Shown here: positions 1-6,490 of the stretch, piece by piece
How positions within the stretch are numbered: position 1 is the first letter of the stretch
Layout of the letters: each line of letters opens with the position of its first letter
Program-made: the position numbers and the translations under genes
NCBI GenBank assembly: GCA_023433185.1
Contig: JAEZEN010000074.1
Coordinates: forward strand, 1 to 9,624
Direction of reading: 5' to 3'
DNA length: 9,624 nucleotides
From: Pseudomonadota bacterium
Lineage (GTDB): Bacteria; Pseudomonadota; Alphaproteobacteria; Rhizobiales; Kaistiaceae
The notes under the pieces: generated by a model
The model's database searches: none
Seen by the model: only the letters and a program-made list of their open reading frames with translations
What the model was told of the DNA's origin: nothing

Positions 1-2
1 CC

Positions 3-182
3 CTTGCGGCCGGCCGGACGCTGCTCCTCCTCGACACCGAAAGCGGCAGCGACGGCGACCGGCTCTATCGCGGTTGCGGGTGGACCGAATATGGCCGCGT
101 CCCCGGCCACGCCTTCACCCCCGACGGGCGGCTGGCCGAGACGACGATGTTCTACAAGCGGCTTTCAGACGGCGCGCCCTGA
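3..182 (+). CDS. GNAT family N-acetyltransferase, C-terminal fragment (5' end outside window)
   Basis: Only the last 59 residues are present; the frame is open from the window edge and stops at TGA 180-182. The peptide reads LLLLDTESGSDGDRLYRGCG, then WTEYGRVPGHAF and a C-terminal TTMFYKRL. This is the typical end of GNAT acetyltransferases: the beta5 strand, the alpha helix with a Tyr-Arg-x-x-GW turn, and the final FYKRL strand. GNAT enzymes move an acetyl group from acetyl-CoA to an amine; the substrate cannot be read from this part. The last 31 bases overlap the 3' end of the convergent ubiG gene, and UbiG matches its family in that stretch too, so both ends look real. Confidence 0.85.
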   Translation, partial: LAAGRTLLLLDTESGSDGDRLYRGCGWTEYGRVPGHAFTPDGRLAETTMFYKRLSDGAP

Positions 183-925
183 GGCCTGGCCGCGACCATC
201 ATGTAGTTGACGTCCATGTCCGAGGTCAGCCGGAAGCGGTCGGCGACGGGCACGTACATGACGCCGGTCTCGTCGACCGGGTCGAGGCCGGCCTCGGTGA
301 AGGCGGCGGCGAGCTCGTCCGGCCTGACCAGCTTGTCGTAGCTGTGGGTGCCCGGCGGCAGCCAGCGGAGCACGTACTCGGCGCCGACGATGGCCAGCGC
401 GAAGGCCTTGAGCGTGCGGTTGATGGTCGAGGCGACCACCAGCCCGCCGGGCCGTGCGAGGGCGCCGACGGTCGCCACGAAGGATGGCACGTCCGCGACA
501 TGCTCGACGACCTCGAGCATGAGCACCACGTCGAAGCGCGCGCCGTCGGCGACCAGCGCCTCGGCGGTGGTGGCCCGGTAGTCGATCGTCAGGTCGCCGT
601 CCCGGGCATGGAGACGGGCCGCGGCGATGACCTCCGAAGAGGGATCGACGCCGGTGACGGCGGCGCCCATCCGACAAAGCGGCTCCGAGACGAGGCCGGC
701 GCCGCAGCCGATGTCGAGGATGCGCAAGCCCTCGAGGGCCTTCGGACCGGACGGGTCGCGTCCGAAATGGTCGGCGATCCGCGCCTTGATGTAGCCGAGG
801 CGGACCGGGTTGAGGCGATGGAGCGGGCGCATCGGGCCGTTCGCATCCCACCACTGCCCGGCCATGGCGGCGAAGCGGGACACTTCGGCGGGATCGATGC
901 TCTCGGTGGCGCTGCGACTGTTCAT
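152..925 (-). CDS. ubiG: Ubiquinone biosynthesis O-methyltransferase UbiG
   Basis: A 257-residue protein, close to the usual length for UbiG, the SAM-dependent enzyme that carries out both O-methylation steps of ubiquinone synthesis at the inner face of the membrane. SAM motif I, LDIGCGAGL, lies at about 70-78, and the acidic residue after beta2 is in TGVDPS (about 91-96). The motif LEVVEHVADVPSF follows, then the UbiG-typical STINRTLKAFALAIVGAEY and LPPGTHSYDKLVRPDEL segments. The N-terminus (IDPAEVSRFAAMAGQWWDANGP) is also typical and supports the ATG at 923-925; the upstream Shine-Dalgarno match is weak. It is divergent from the SDR gene across 63 bp, and its stop lies inside the end of the convergent GNAT gene. 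Confidence 0.96.
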   Translation of the reverse strand: MNSRSATESIDPAEVSRFAAMAGQWWDANGPMRPLHRLNPVRLGYIKARIADHFGRDPSGPKALEGLRILDIGCGAGLVSEPLCRMGAAVTGVDPSSEVIAAARLHARDGDLTIDYRATTAEALVADGARFDVVLMLEVVEHVADVPSFVATVGALARPGGLVVASTINRTLKAFALAIVGAEYVLRWLPPGTHSYDKLVRPDELAAAFTEAGLDPVDETGVMYVPVADRFRLTSDMDVNYMMVAARPQGAPSESRL

Positions 926-988
926 CGGGCTAACTTAGCACCTTGGGGGAACGGTGGCGCGCCGATTCGGGGGATTTCGGAGCGAAGC

Positions 989-1773
989 ATGGCCGACGAC
1001 GACAAGAAGCGCACGGCGCTGGTCACGGGGGGTAATCGCGGGCTCGGTGTCGAGCTCTGCCGCCAGCTCCACCATCTCGGCTACCGCGTCATCCTGACGG
1101 CGCGGGACGCCACCGACGGCGCCGCGGCCGCAAACGCGATCGGCGTGGACTTCCATGCCCTCGACGTCACCGACCCGGCGGCCATCGCCACCCTGGCCGC
1201 GTGGCTGAAGGCCGAGGAGCGGACCGTCGACATCCTCGTCAACAATGCCGCGGTCGCCCTCGACGGCTTCAACGCCGAGGTGGCGCGGCAGACGATCGAC
1301 GCCAATGTCTACGGCCCCCTCCGGCTCACCGAGGCCCTGCTGCCCGTCATTCCCGACGGCGGCACGGTCGTCATGGTGTCGAGCGGCGTCGGCGAGCTGT
1401 CGGGCCTCGCCGGGCCGATCCGCCGCGAGCTGACCAGCCAGACCCTCACCCCGAGAAACTCATGGCGCTGATGGAGACGTTCGTCACCGACGTGGCCGAG
1501 GGCCGCCACCGCGAAGCGGGATGGCCGAGTTCGGCCTACCGGCTCTCCAAGGCCGGGCTCAACGCGCTCACCCGGGTGCTCGCGTCCGAGCTCGCCCCGC
1601 GGCGGATCAAGGTCAACGCCGTCTGCCCGGGCTGGGTGCGGACGCGGATGGGCGGCCAGTCGGCGACGCGCGGCATCGTCGAGGGCGCGAAGTCGATCCT
1701 GTGGGCGGCGACGCTTCCCGAGGACGGCCCGACCGGAGGCTTCTTCCGGGACGGCCGCGAGATCCGGTGGTAG
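989..1773 (+). pseudogene. Short-chain dehydrogenase/reductase (SDR), interrupted by a one-base frameshift
   Basis: Translation from ATG 989 (GGAG at 980-983 upstream) gives a classical SDR N-terminus: nucleotide-binding TGGNRGLG at residues 13-20, LDVTD at 58-62, NNAA at 85-88 and VMVSSG at 129-133. After Ser150 (codon 1436-1438) homology leaves this frame, which stops at TGA 1469-1471. The rest of the SDR continues in the -1 frame from GAC 1441: DPHPEKLMALMETFV, then the catalytic YRLSK (Tyr and Lys of YxxxK), then VNAVCPGWVRTRMGG, ending at TAG 1771. One missing base between 1438 and 1441 explains everything; repaired, the protein would be 261 residues. The family resembles plant and bacterial carbonyl reductase-like SDRs acting on aldehydes or ketones with NADPH. 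It may be a true pseudogene or a single-base assembly error. No convincing slippery site is seen, so programmed frameshifting is unlikely. Confidence 0.85.
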
Positions 1774-1794
1774 CCGCCCGGCCTAGACCGGCGG
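1774..1794. terminator. Candidate bidirectional hairpin between convergent SDR and aidB genes
   Basis: The 9-bp gap between the two stop codons, plus the last bases of the aidB-like gene, can fold into a stem: CCGCC-C-GG, loop CCTAGA, then CCGGCGG. This gives seven G-C pairs with one bulged C. No U-tract follows on either strand, so it would be an atypical terminator; the assignment rests on its position between converging genes. Confidence 0.35.
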
Positions 1795-3423
1795 GAACAC
1801 GAAGTTGATGAAGGCCCGCGAATCGAAGCGCGAATCGAGCATGCCGTAGGTCGAACGCCACGGCTTGCTCATCCGCGTCTCGAAGAAGGCGTCGGCGATC
1901 GCCGAGGGGAAGCGTCGGCGGAGCGAAGCGGCGGCCACCGTCATCGCCAGCTGCTCGGTGAGGATGCGCGCCGAGCCCTCGTCGGCCAGCGCCACGGCAG
2001 CGGCGGCGCGCACGATGTTGAGGGTCGACTTGGCCGCCCCGCCGAGCGAATCCTCGATCAGGCCGAGGGTCGCCTCGAGCGGCTCCGACGATCGCCGCAG
2101 CACCCGCATCACGTCGAGCGCCATGACGTTGCCGGCGCCCTCCCAGATGGCGTTGACCGGCACCTCGCGATAGATGCGCGGCAGGCGGCTCTCCTCGATA
2201 TAGCCGTTGCCGCCGAGGCACTCCATCGCCTCGGCAACCACCGCCGGGGCGACCTTCGACACCCAGTACTTGGCGGCCGGCGTCATCAGCCGGGCGAAGG
2301 CAGCCTCGGCCGGGTCGGCCTCGGCGCGGTCATAGGCCTCGGCGAGCCGGAACGCGAGCGCCGCCGCGGCCAGCGCGTCGAGCGCCATGTCGGCGAGCAC
2401 CCGGGTCATCAGCGGCTGGTCGACAAGCGCCGCACCGAAGGCCTTCCGGTGGCGGACGTGGTGCACGGCCTCGGCGAGCGCGATCCGCATCAGCCCGGCC
2501 GACGCGAGCGCGCAGTCGAGCCGGGTGAGTGTCACCATGTCGAGGATCGTGGCGATCCCCCGGCCGGCCTCGCCGACGAGGTAGCCCGTGGCACCGTGGA
2601 ACTCGGCCTCGGCGGTGGCGTTCGAGCGGTTGCCGAGCTTATCCTTGAGGCGCTCGTAGCGCATCGCGTTGCGCCGGCCATCGGGCAGGTGGCGGGGAAC
2701 CAGGAAGCAGCTCAGCCCCTCGCGGCTGCGGGCGATCACCAGGAAGGCATCGCTCATCGGCGCCGACAGGAACCACTTGTGGCCGGAGATGCGCCAGGTT
2801 CCGTCCCGCGCGTCCTCGGCCCTGGTGGTGCTCGCCGAGAGGTCGCTGCCGCCCTGCTTCTCGGTCATGCCCATGCCGATGGTGACGCCCTTCTTGTCGG
2901 AGAACGGGCGGTTCGACGAGTCGTACTGGCGGGAACGGATCTTCGGCAGCCAGGCGTCGGCGATATCCGGCGTGTGGGCGAGCGCGGCCACGGCGGCACT
3001 GGTCATCGTCATCGGACAGATGTGGCCGCATTCGGCCTGGGCGGTCATGTAGAGGGCGGCGGCACGGGCGGTGCTCTTGATCGGCGCCTCGATCTCCGAA
3101 GCGTCCCACAGCGAAGCGTGGAGGCCCGCCGCGATGCTCCGCCGCATCAGCGCGTGATAGGCCGGATTGAACTCGACGACGTCGACACGGAAGCCTTGCG
3201 GATCGTGGCTGCGGAGCATCGGCGGATTGACGTTGGCGATGCGGCCGAGCTCGAAGCTCTCCCGCGACCCCAGCGCCTCGCCGAGAAGATTGAGCCGGTC
3301 ATTGACGGCGCGCGGCAGGCCCTCGGTCAGCGAGCCGAGCCCCGGGTCGCTGTGATAGAGATGCATCCCGGCCAATGGCGGCGATTGGTTGAAGACCTCG
3401 TGCGTGTCGTCGGCCGCGCCCAC
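1783..3423 (-). CDS. aidB: AidB-like acyl-CoA dehydrogenase family flavoprotein
   Basis: A 546-residue protein matching the AidB branch of the acyl-CoA dehydrogenase fold (E. coli AidB is about 541 residues). Diagnostic stretches: EVFNQSPPL near the N-terminus (9-17), ELGRIANVNPP (58-68), GMGMTEKQGGSD (183-194, flavin-binding), GHKWFLSAPMSDAF (214-227), RLKDKLGNRSNA (258-269) and YREVPVNAIWEGAGN (418-432). Glu428 falls where this family usually has its active-site Glu. The C-terminal ~100 residues correspond to the region of E. coli AidB linked to DNA binding. AidB belongs to the adaptive response to alkylating agents; its in vivo substrate is unsettled. The start is GTG (revcomp of 3421-3423), supported by GGGAGG seven bases upstream and by the conserved EVFNQ segment, which excludes the later Met20. 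It is convergent with the SDR gene and divergent from pyrB. No alkylation-repair genes sit beside it, so its exact role is inferred. Confidence 0.92.
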   Translation of the reverse strand: MGAADDTHEVFNQSPPLAGMHLYHSDPGLGSLTEGLPRAVNDRLNLLGEALGSRESFELGRIANVNPPMLRSHDPQGFRVDVVEFNPAYHALMRRSIAAGLHASLWDASEIEAPIKSTARAAALYMTAQAECGHICPMTMTSAAVAALAHTPDIADAWLPKIRSRQYDSSNRPFSDKKGVTIGMGMTEKQGGSDLSASTTRAEDARDGTWRISGHKWFLSAPMSDAFLVIARSREGLSCFLVPRHLPDGRRNAMRYERLKDKLGNRSNATAEAEFHGATGYLVGEAGRGIATILDMVTLTRLDCALASAGLMRIALAEAVHHVRHRKAFGAALVDQPLMTRVLADMALDALAAAALAFRLAEAYDRAEADPAEAAFARLMTPAAKYWVSKVAPAVVAEAMECLGGNGYIEESRLPRIYREVPVNAIWEGAGNVMALDVMRVLRRSSEPLEATLGLIEDSLGGAAKSTLNIVRAAAAVALADEGSARILTEQLAMTVAAASLRRRFPSAIADAFFETRMSKPWRSTYGMLDSRFDSRAFINFVFPPV

Positions 3424-3499
3424 TCCCCCGCCTCCCGCGCCCTCGGGCCAGAAAAGCCACGAAACCTGTTCTTAACCCAGCCGCCCCCGTCCACCAAGC

Positions 3500-3528
3500 T
3501 TGCCGCGGAAGACGCGTTTCCCTATACG
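3500..3528 (+). promoter_or_regulatory. Candidate pyrB promoter giving a near-leaderless transcript
   Basis: TTGCCG (3500-3505) and TATACG (3523-3528) are separated by exactly 17 bp, a sigma70-like layout. A start point about 6-7 bases after the -10 box would lie near 3535, only about four bases before the pyrB ATG at 3539. This agrees with the lack of any Shine-Dalgarno sequence there. Both boxes are imperfect, so the call is tentative. Confidence 0.35.
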
Positions 3529-3538
3529 AACGGCTTTG

Positions 3539-4495
3539 ATGAACCTGTCTCCCTCCCCCCAGCCGCTCGTCTTCCCGCACCGGCACCTTCTGGGCATCGA
3601 GGGGATGTCGCCCGGCGAGGCGACCGGCCTCCTCGATCTCGCCGAGCAGGCCATCGAGATCAGCCGCCAGATCGAGAAGAAGAAGTCCGTCCTGCGCGGC
3701 CGGACGCAGATCAACCTGTTCTTCGAGGCCTCGACCCGCACCCAGTCCTCGTTCGAGCTGGCCGGCAAGCGCCTCGGCGCCGACGTGATGAACATGGCGG
3801 TCGGCAATTCGGCGGTGAAGAAGGGCGAGACGGTGATCGACACCGCGATGACCCTCAACACCATGCGGCCGGACATCCTCGTCGTCCGCCATCATGCCGC
3901 CGGCGCGGTCGAGCTCCTCGCCCAGAAGGTCGGCTGCTCGGTCGTCAATGCCGGGGACGGCCCGCACGAGCACCCCACCCAGGCGCTTCTCGACGCCCTG
4001 ACGATCCGCCGGCACAAGGGCCGCATCGAGGGCCTGACGGTGGCGATCTGCGGCGACATCGCCCACAGTCGGGTCGCCCGCTCGAACATCCTCCTCCTCA
4101 ACCTCCTCGGGGCGCGGGTCCGGGTCGTCGGCCCCTCGACGCTGCTGCCGACCGGCATCGAGCGCATGGGCGTCGAGGTCTTCACCGACATGCGGGCCGG
4201 GCTCGCCGGGGCCGACATCGTGATGATGCTGCGCCTCCAGCGCGAGCGCATGGAGGGCAGCTACGTCCCCTCGATCCGCGAGTATTTCCGCTACTTCGGG
4301 CTCGACCAGGAGAAGCTCGGCTACGCTAGGCCCGATGCGCTGGTCATGCATCCCGGGCCGATGAACCGCGGCGTCGAGATCGATTCCGCCGTGGCCGACG
4401 GCCCCCAGAGCCTGATCGGCGAGCAGGTGGAGATGGGCGTCGCCGTCCGCATGGCGGTGCTCGAGGCGCTCGCCGCGCACCTGCCCGATGCGTGA
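3539..4495 (+). CDS. pyrB: Aspartate carbamoyltransferase catalytic subunit
   Basis: A 318-residue protein from ATG 3539, the usual length for bacterial PyrB. It condenses carbamoyl phosphate with L-aspartate to N-carbamoyl-aspartate, the committed step of pyrimidine synthesis in the cytoplasm. Key motifs: carbamoyl-phosphate loop [10 protein letters not shown] (64-73), the mobile-loop lysines in NSAVKKGE (90-97), [12 protein letters not shown] (141-152), [12 protein letters not shown] (172-183), MLRLQRERM near 233-241 and HPGPMNRG from 271. A TTG at 3500 in the same frame would add 13 residues, but ATG 3539 begins close to where the family starts. No strong ribosome-binding site precedes it. 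The dihydroorotase-like gene follows on the same strand 244 bp downstream; no pyrI-type regulatory subunit is visible, so a PyrB-PyrC' type holoenzyme is likely. Confidence 0.97.
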   Translation: MNLSPSPQPLVFPHRHLLGIEGMSPGEATGLLDLAEQAIEISRQIEKKKSVLRGRTQINLFFEASTRTQSSFELAGKRLGADVMNMAVGNSAVKKGETVIDTAMTLNTMRPDILVVRHHAAGAVELLAQKVGCSVVNAGDGPHEHPTQALLDALTIRRHKGRIEGLTVAICGDIAHSRVARSNILLLNLLGARVRVVGPSTLLPTGIERMGVEVFTDMRAGLAGADIVMMLRLQRERMEGSYVPSIREYFRYFGLDQEKLGYARPDALVMHPGPMNRGVEIDSAVADGPQSLIGEQVEMGVAVRMAVLEALAAHLPDA

Positions 4496-4524
4496 AGGTC
4501 CATCGTCGATGGGAATCGGTCCGG

Positions 4525-4578
4525 AGCTCGAAACGGCGACGGCCGAGTCTTCGTCCCCTCGCCCCGGAGGGGAGAGGG
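4525..4578. repeat. Extragenic GC-rich hairpin repeat, copy A
   Basis: First copy (54 bp) of a repeat found twice in the pyrB-pyrC gap. It runs from AGCTCGAAACGG through CGAGTCTTCGTCCC to CGCCCCGGAGGGGAGAGGG. The 3' half can fold: CCCTCGCCCC pairs with GGGGAGAGGG around a GGA loop with one mismatch. It is about 90% identical to copy B (four substitutions and one gap). Confidence 0.8.
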
Positions 4579-4610
4579 AACGCAACGTCGCGGTCCGAAC
4601 GGGCACTGGA

Positions 4611-4626
4611 CCGTCTGCGCAGACGG
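4611..4626. repeat. 16-bp perfect palindrome between the two repeat copies
   Basis: CCGTCTGC is followed directly by GCAGACGG, its exact reverse complement. It lies between repeat copies A and B. As RNA it would form a tight hairpin with a short loop; as DNA it could bind a dimeric protein, or be the centre of the extragenic element. Confidence 0.75.
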
Positions 4627-4629
4627 CGA

Positions 4630-4682
4630 AGCTCGAATCGGTGACGGACGAGTCTTCGTCCCACGCCCCGGAGGGGAGAGGG
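4630..4682. repeat. Extragenic GC-rich hairpin repeat, copy B
   Basis: Second copy (53 bp), starting 105 bp after copy A: AGCTCGAATCGG through CGAGTCTTCGTCCC to CGCCCCGGAGGGGAGAGGG. It is followed by a G-rich tail (CCCGGGGGAGGGGGG), as in the CTCTCCCC...GGGGAGAGG palindromic elements often seen between genes in GC-rich Alphaproteobacteria. Being between two genes of one pathway, it may act as an mRNA-stabilising or attenuating structure. Confidence 0.8.
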
Positions 4683-4739
4683 CCCGGGGGAGGGGGGACA
4701 GGCGGAAACGTGCATCAGTTCCAAGCCGAGGCGACTCCG

Positions 4740-6065
4740 ATGCCTAGCCATTCCGGAATCGGCGGCGGCGAACGGCCGCTGGTGCTCGACAATGCCCGGG
4801 GCGTCGACCCTTCCCGGAACCTCGACGCGCCCGGCGCGGTGATCATCGCCGACCGGCGGATCGTCGCCGCCGGGGCCGAGGCGGCCCGCACCACCAGGCC
4901 GGCCGGCGCGGAGGTGATCGACTGCCGCGGCGCGATCGTCGCGCCGGGGCTCGTCGACATGCGGGTATTCGTCGGCGAGCCGGGCGCCGAGCACCGTGAG
5001 ACCTTCGCCTCCGCCGGCCAGGCCGCCGCCGCCGGCGGCGTCACCACCATCGTCACCATGCCCGACACCGATCCGGTGATCGACGAAAGTGCCCTGGTCG
5101 ACTTCATCGGCCGCCGCGCCCGGGACGAGACCGCGATCCGGGTCCATCCCATGGCCGCGATCACCAAGGGCCTGCTGGGCCGGGAGATCGCCGAGTTCGG
5201 CCTGCTGCGCGAGGCCGGGGCGGTCGGCTTCAGCGACGGCCGGCGCACGGTGACCAATGCCGCGGTCATGCGCCGGGCGCTGACCTATGCCCGCGACTTC
5301 GACGCGCTCATCATGCACAACCCGGCCGATCCCGATCTTGTCGGCGCCGGGGTGATGAACGAGGGCGAGGTGGCATCCCGCCTCGGGCTTGCCGGCATCC
5401 CGAGGGAGGCCGAGATCATCGTCGTCGAACGCGACATCCGGCTGGCGGCGCTCACCCGCGGCCGCTGCCACATCGCCCAGATATCCTGCGCGGAATCGCT
5501 CGACGCCGTGCGCCGCGCCAAGGCCGCCGGCATCGCCGTCACCTGCGGCGTCTCGATCAACCACCTGACGCTCAACGAGCACGACATCGGCCCGTACAGG
5601 ACGTTCTACAGGCTGGCGCCGCCGCTCCGCGCCGAGGCCGACCGGCTGGCGATGATCGGCGGGATCGCCGATGGCAGCATCGACGTGATCGTATCGAGCC
5701 ACGACCCTCAGGACGTCGACACCAAGCGCCAGGCCTTCGCCGAAGCCGCGGACGGCGCGGTCGGCCTCGAAACCCTGCTCGCCGCGGCGCTGCGCCTGTT
5801 CCACTCGGGCGAGATCGATCCGCTGACCCTGTTCCGGGCGCTCGCCACGCGGCCGGCCGAGCTGCTCGGCCTCGAGGTGGGGCGGCTTGCGCCCGGCGCT
5901 CCCGCCGACCTGATCATCGTCGACCCCGATCTGCCGTGGATCCTCGACGCCGACACGCTGCACTCGAAATCCAAGAACTCGCCCTTCGACGGCGCACGCT
6001 TCTCGGGACGCGTGCTGCGGACGCTGGTCGCCGGACGGACGGTCTTCGAGATGCCCCGCGCCTGA
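4740..6065 (+). CDS. pyrC: Dihydroorotase-family protein, probably non-catalytic PyrC' partner of PyrB
   Basis: From ATG 4740 the product is 441 residues with the amidohydrolase layout of class I dihydroorotases: an N-terminal beta domain (VIDCRGAIVAPGLVDM, 59-74), GGVTTIVTMPDTDPVID (99-115), ITKGLLG (141-147), GVMNEGEVASRLGLAGIP (204-221) and a C-terminal GAPADLIIVDPDLPW segment. Key residues are changed: the D-x-H-x-H metal site reads DMRVF (Arg75, Phe77), the HVST histidine is Gln247, and TDHAP reads SSHDP so the catalytic Asp becomes Ser320. His193 remains. This matches inactive dihydroorotase homologues such as Pseudomonas PyrC', which support ATCase assembly, and suggests the active enzyme is encoded elsewhere. 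The frame is open back to 4488 through the intergenic repeats; GTG 4710 is an alternative start. The low-complexity upstream peptide makes 4740 or 4710 most likely. Confidence 0.9.
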   Translation: MPSHSGIGGGERPLVLDNARGVDPSRNLDAPGAVIIADRRIVAAGAEAARTTRPAGAEVIDCRGAIVAPGLVDMRVFVGEPGAEHRETFASAGQAAAAGGVTTIVTMPDTDPVIDESALVDFIGRRARDETAIRVHPMAAITKGLLGREIAEFGLLREAGAVGFSDGRRTVTNAAVMRRALTYARDFDALIMHNPADPDLVGAGVMNEGEVASRLGLAGIPREAEIIVVERDIRLAALTRGRCHIAQISCAESLDAVRRAKAAGIAVTCGVSINHLTLNEHDIGPYRTFYRLAPPLRAEADRLAMIGGIADGSIDVIVSSHDPQDVDTKRQAFAEAADGAVGLETLLAAALRLFHSGEIDPLTLFRALATRPAELLGLEVGRLAPGAPADLIIVDPDLPWILDADTLHSKSKNSPFDGARFSGRVLRTLVAGRTVFEMPRA

Positions 6066-6076
6066 ACCCCCGGATC

Positions 6077-6090
6077 GGACCTGCGGGTCC
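6077..6090. terminator. Hairpin in the gap between convergent pyrC and Rid-family genes
   Basis: GGACC, loop TGCG, GGTCC: a perfect five-pair stem occupying the last 14 of the 25 bases between the pyrC stop (TGA 6063-6065) and the Rid gene stop (revcomp of 6091-6093). Its position suits a shared terminator, although no U-tract follows on either strand. Confidence 0.4.
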
Positions 6091-6483
6091 TCAGGCCGCC
6101 GGGCCCGCCGCGACGACCTCCACCTCGACCAGGAATTCGGGCCGGGTGAAGCCGCCGACGATCATCAGGGTCGAGGCGGGCGGGGGATCGCCGACCATGC
6201 GGTCGCGGACCGCCATGTAGCCCTTCATGTGCTCGCGGGCCGTGACGAAGGCGTCGATCCGCACGATGTCGGCAAGGCCCAGGCCGGCTTCGGCGAGGAT
6301 GGCGGCGATGTTCAGGAAGCAGCGCTCGGCCTGCGCCTCGACCGTCGGCGGCACGCCGTCGTCGGGATCGACGCCGAGTTGTCCCGACACGAAGACGAGA
6401 CGCGACCCGGCGGAGACCTCCACCGCATGGCTGTAGCGGGCGAAGGGCGGGCGTATCGAGGCGGGAGCGAGCGGGCGGCGCAT
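6091..6483 (-). CDS. Rid (YjgF/YER057c/UK114) family protein lacking the canonical Arg
   Basis: A 130-residue protein, the usual Rid length, from ATG at 6481-6483. It has the Rid core: SRLVFVSGQLGVDP (27-40), VEAQAERCFLNIAAILAEAGLGLADIVRIDAFVT (48-81), MKGYMAVRDRMVGDPPPAS (86-104) and LVEVEVVAA at the end. In E. coli RidA, Arg105 in the PARS motif binds the imine/enamine carboxylate before its hydrolysis to a keto acid and ammonia. The aligned segment here reads PPAST, with Ser104 in place of Arg. It should therefore belong to a Rid subgroup without 2-aminoacrylate deaminase activity, and its reaction is unknown. It follows the hydrolase-LysM gene by 7 bp on the same strand, so the two are probably co-transcribed and may be co-translated. 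It converges on pyrC. Confidence 0.9.
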   Translation of the reverse strand: MRRPLAPASIRPPFARYSHAVEVSAGSRLVFVSGQLGVDPDDGVPPTVEAQAERCFLNIAAILAEAGLGLADIVRIDAFVTAREHMKGYMAVRDRMVGDPPPASTLMIVGGFTRPEFLVEVEVVAAGPAA

Positions 6484-6490
6484 GCCCGCC

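Noticed and set aside
74..988. Long plus-strand open frame running from 74 into the SDR gene
   Set aside because: It is antisense to ubiG, its translation is Arg/Gly/Ala-rich with no motif, and only the part after ATG 989 is SDR. GC-rich genes commonly leave open antisense frames.
926..988. Promoters in the 63-bp gap between ubiG and the SDR gene
   Set aside because: The gap must hold start signals for one or both genes, but no -35/-10 pair with acceptable spacing was convincing.
2449..4329. 626-codon plus-strand open frame antisense to the aidB-like gene and out of frame with pyrB
   Set aside because: It has low-complexity composition and crosses two genes with clear family matches in other frames.
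3299..4606. 435-codon minus-strand open frame opposite pyrB
   Set aside because: Asp/Arg/Gly-rich shadow of pyrB with no domain signature.
4488..4739. N-terminal extension of pyrC overlapping the pyrB stop
   Set aside because: The extension translates hairpin repeats into Ser/Gly/Arg/Pro-rich low complexity, and the family begins near PLVLDNARG; ATG 4740 or GTG 4710 is better.
4344..5963. 539-codon minus-strand open frame opposite pyrC
   Set aside because: Shadow of the dihydroorotase-like gene in a GC-rich sequence; no recognisable motif.
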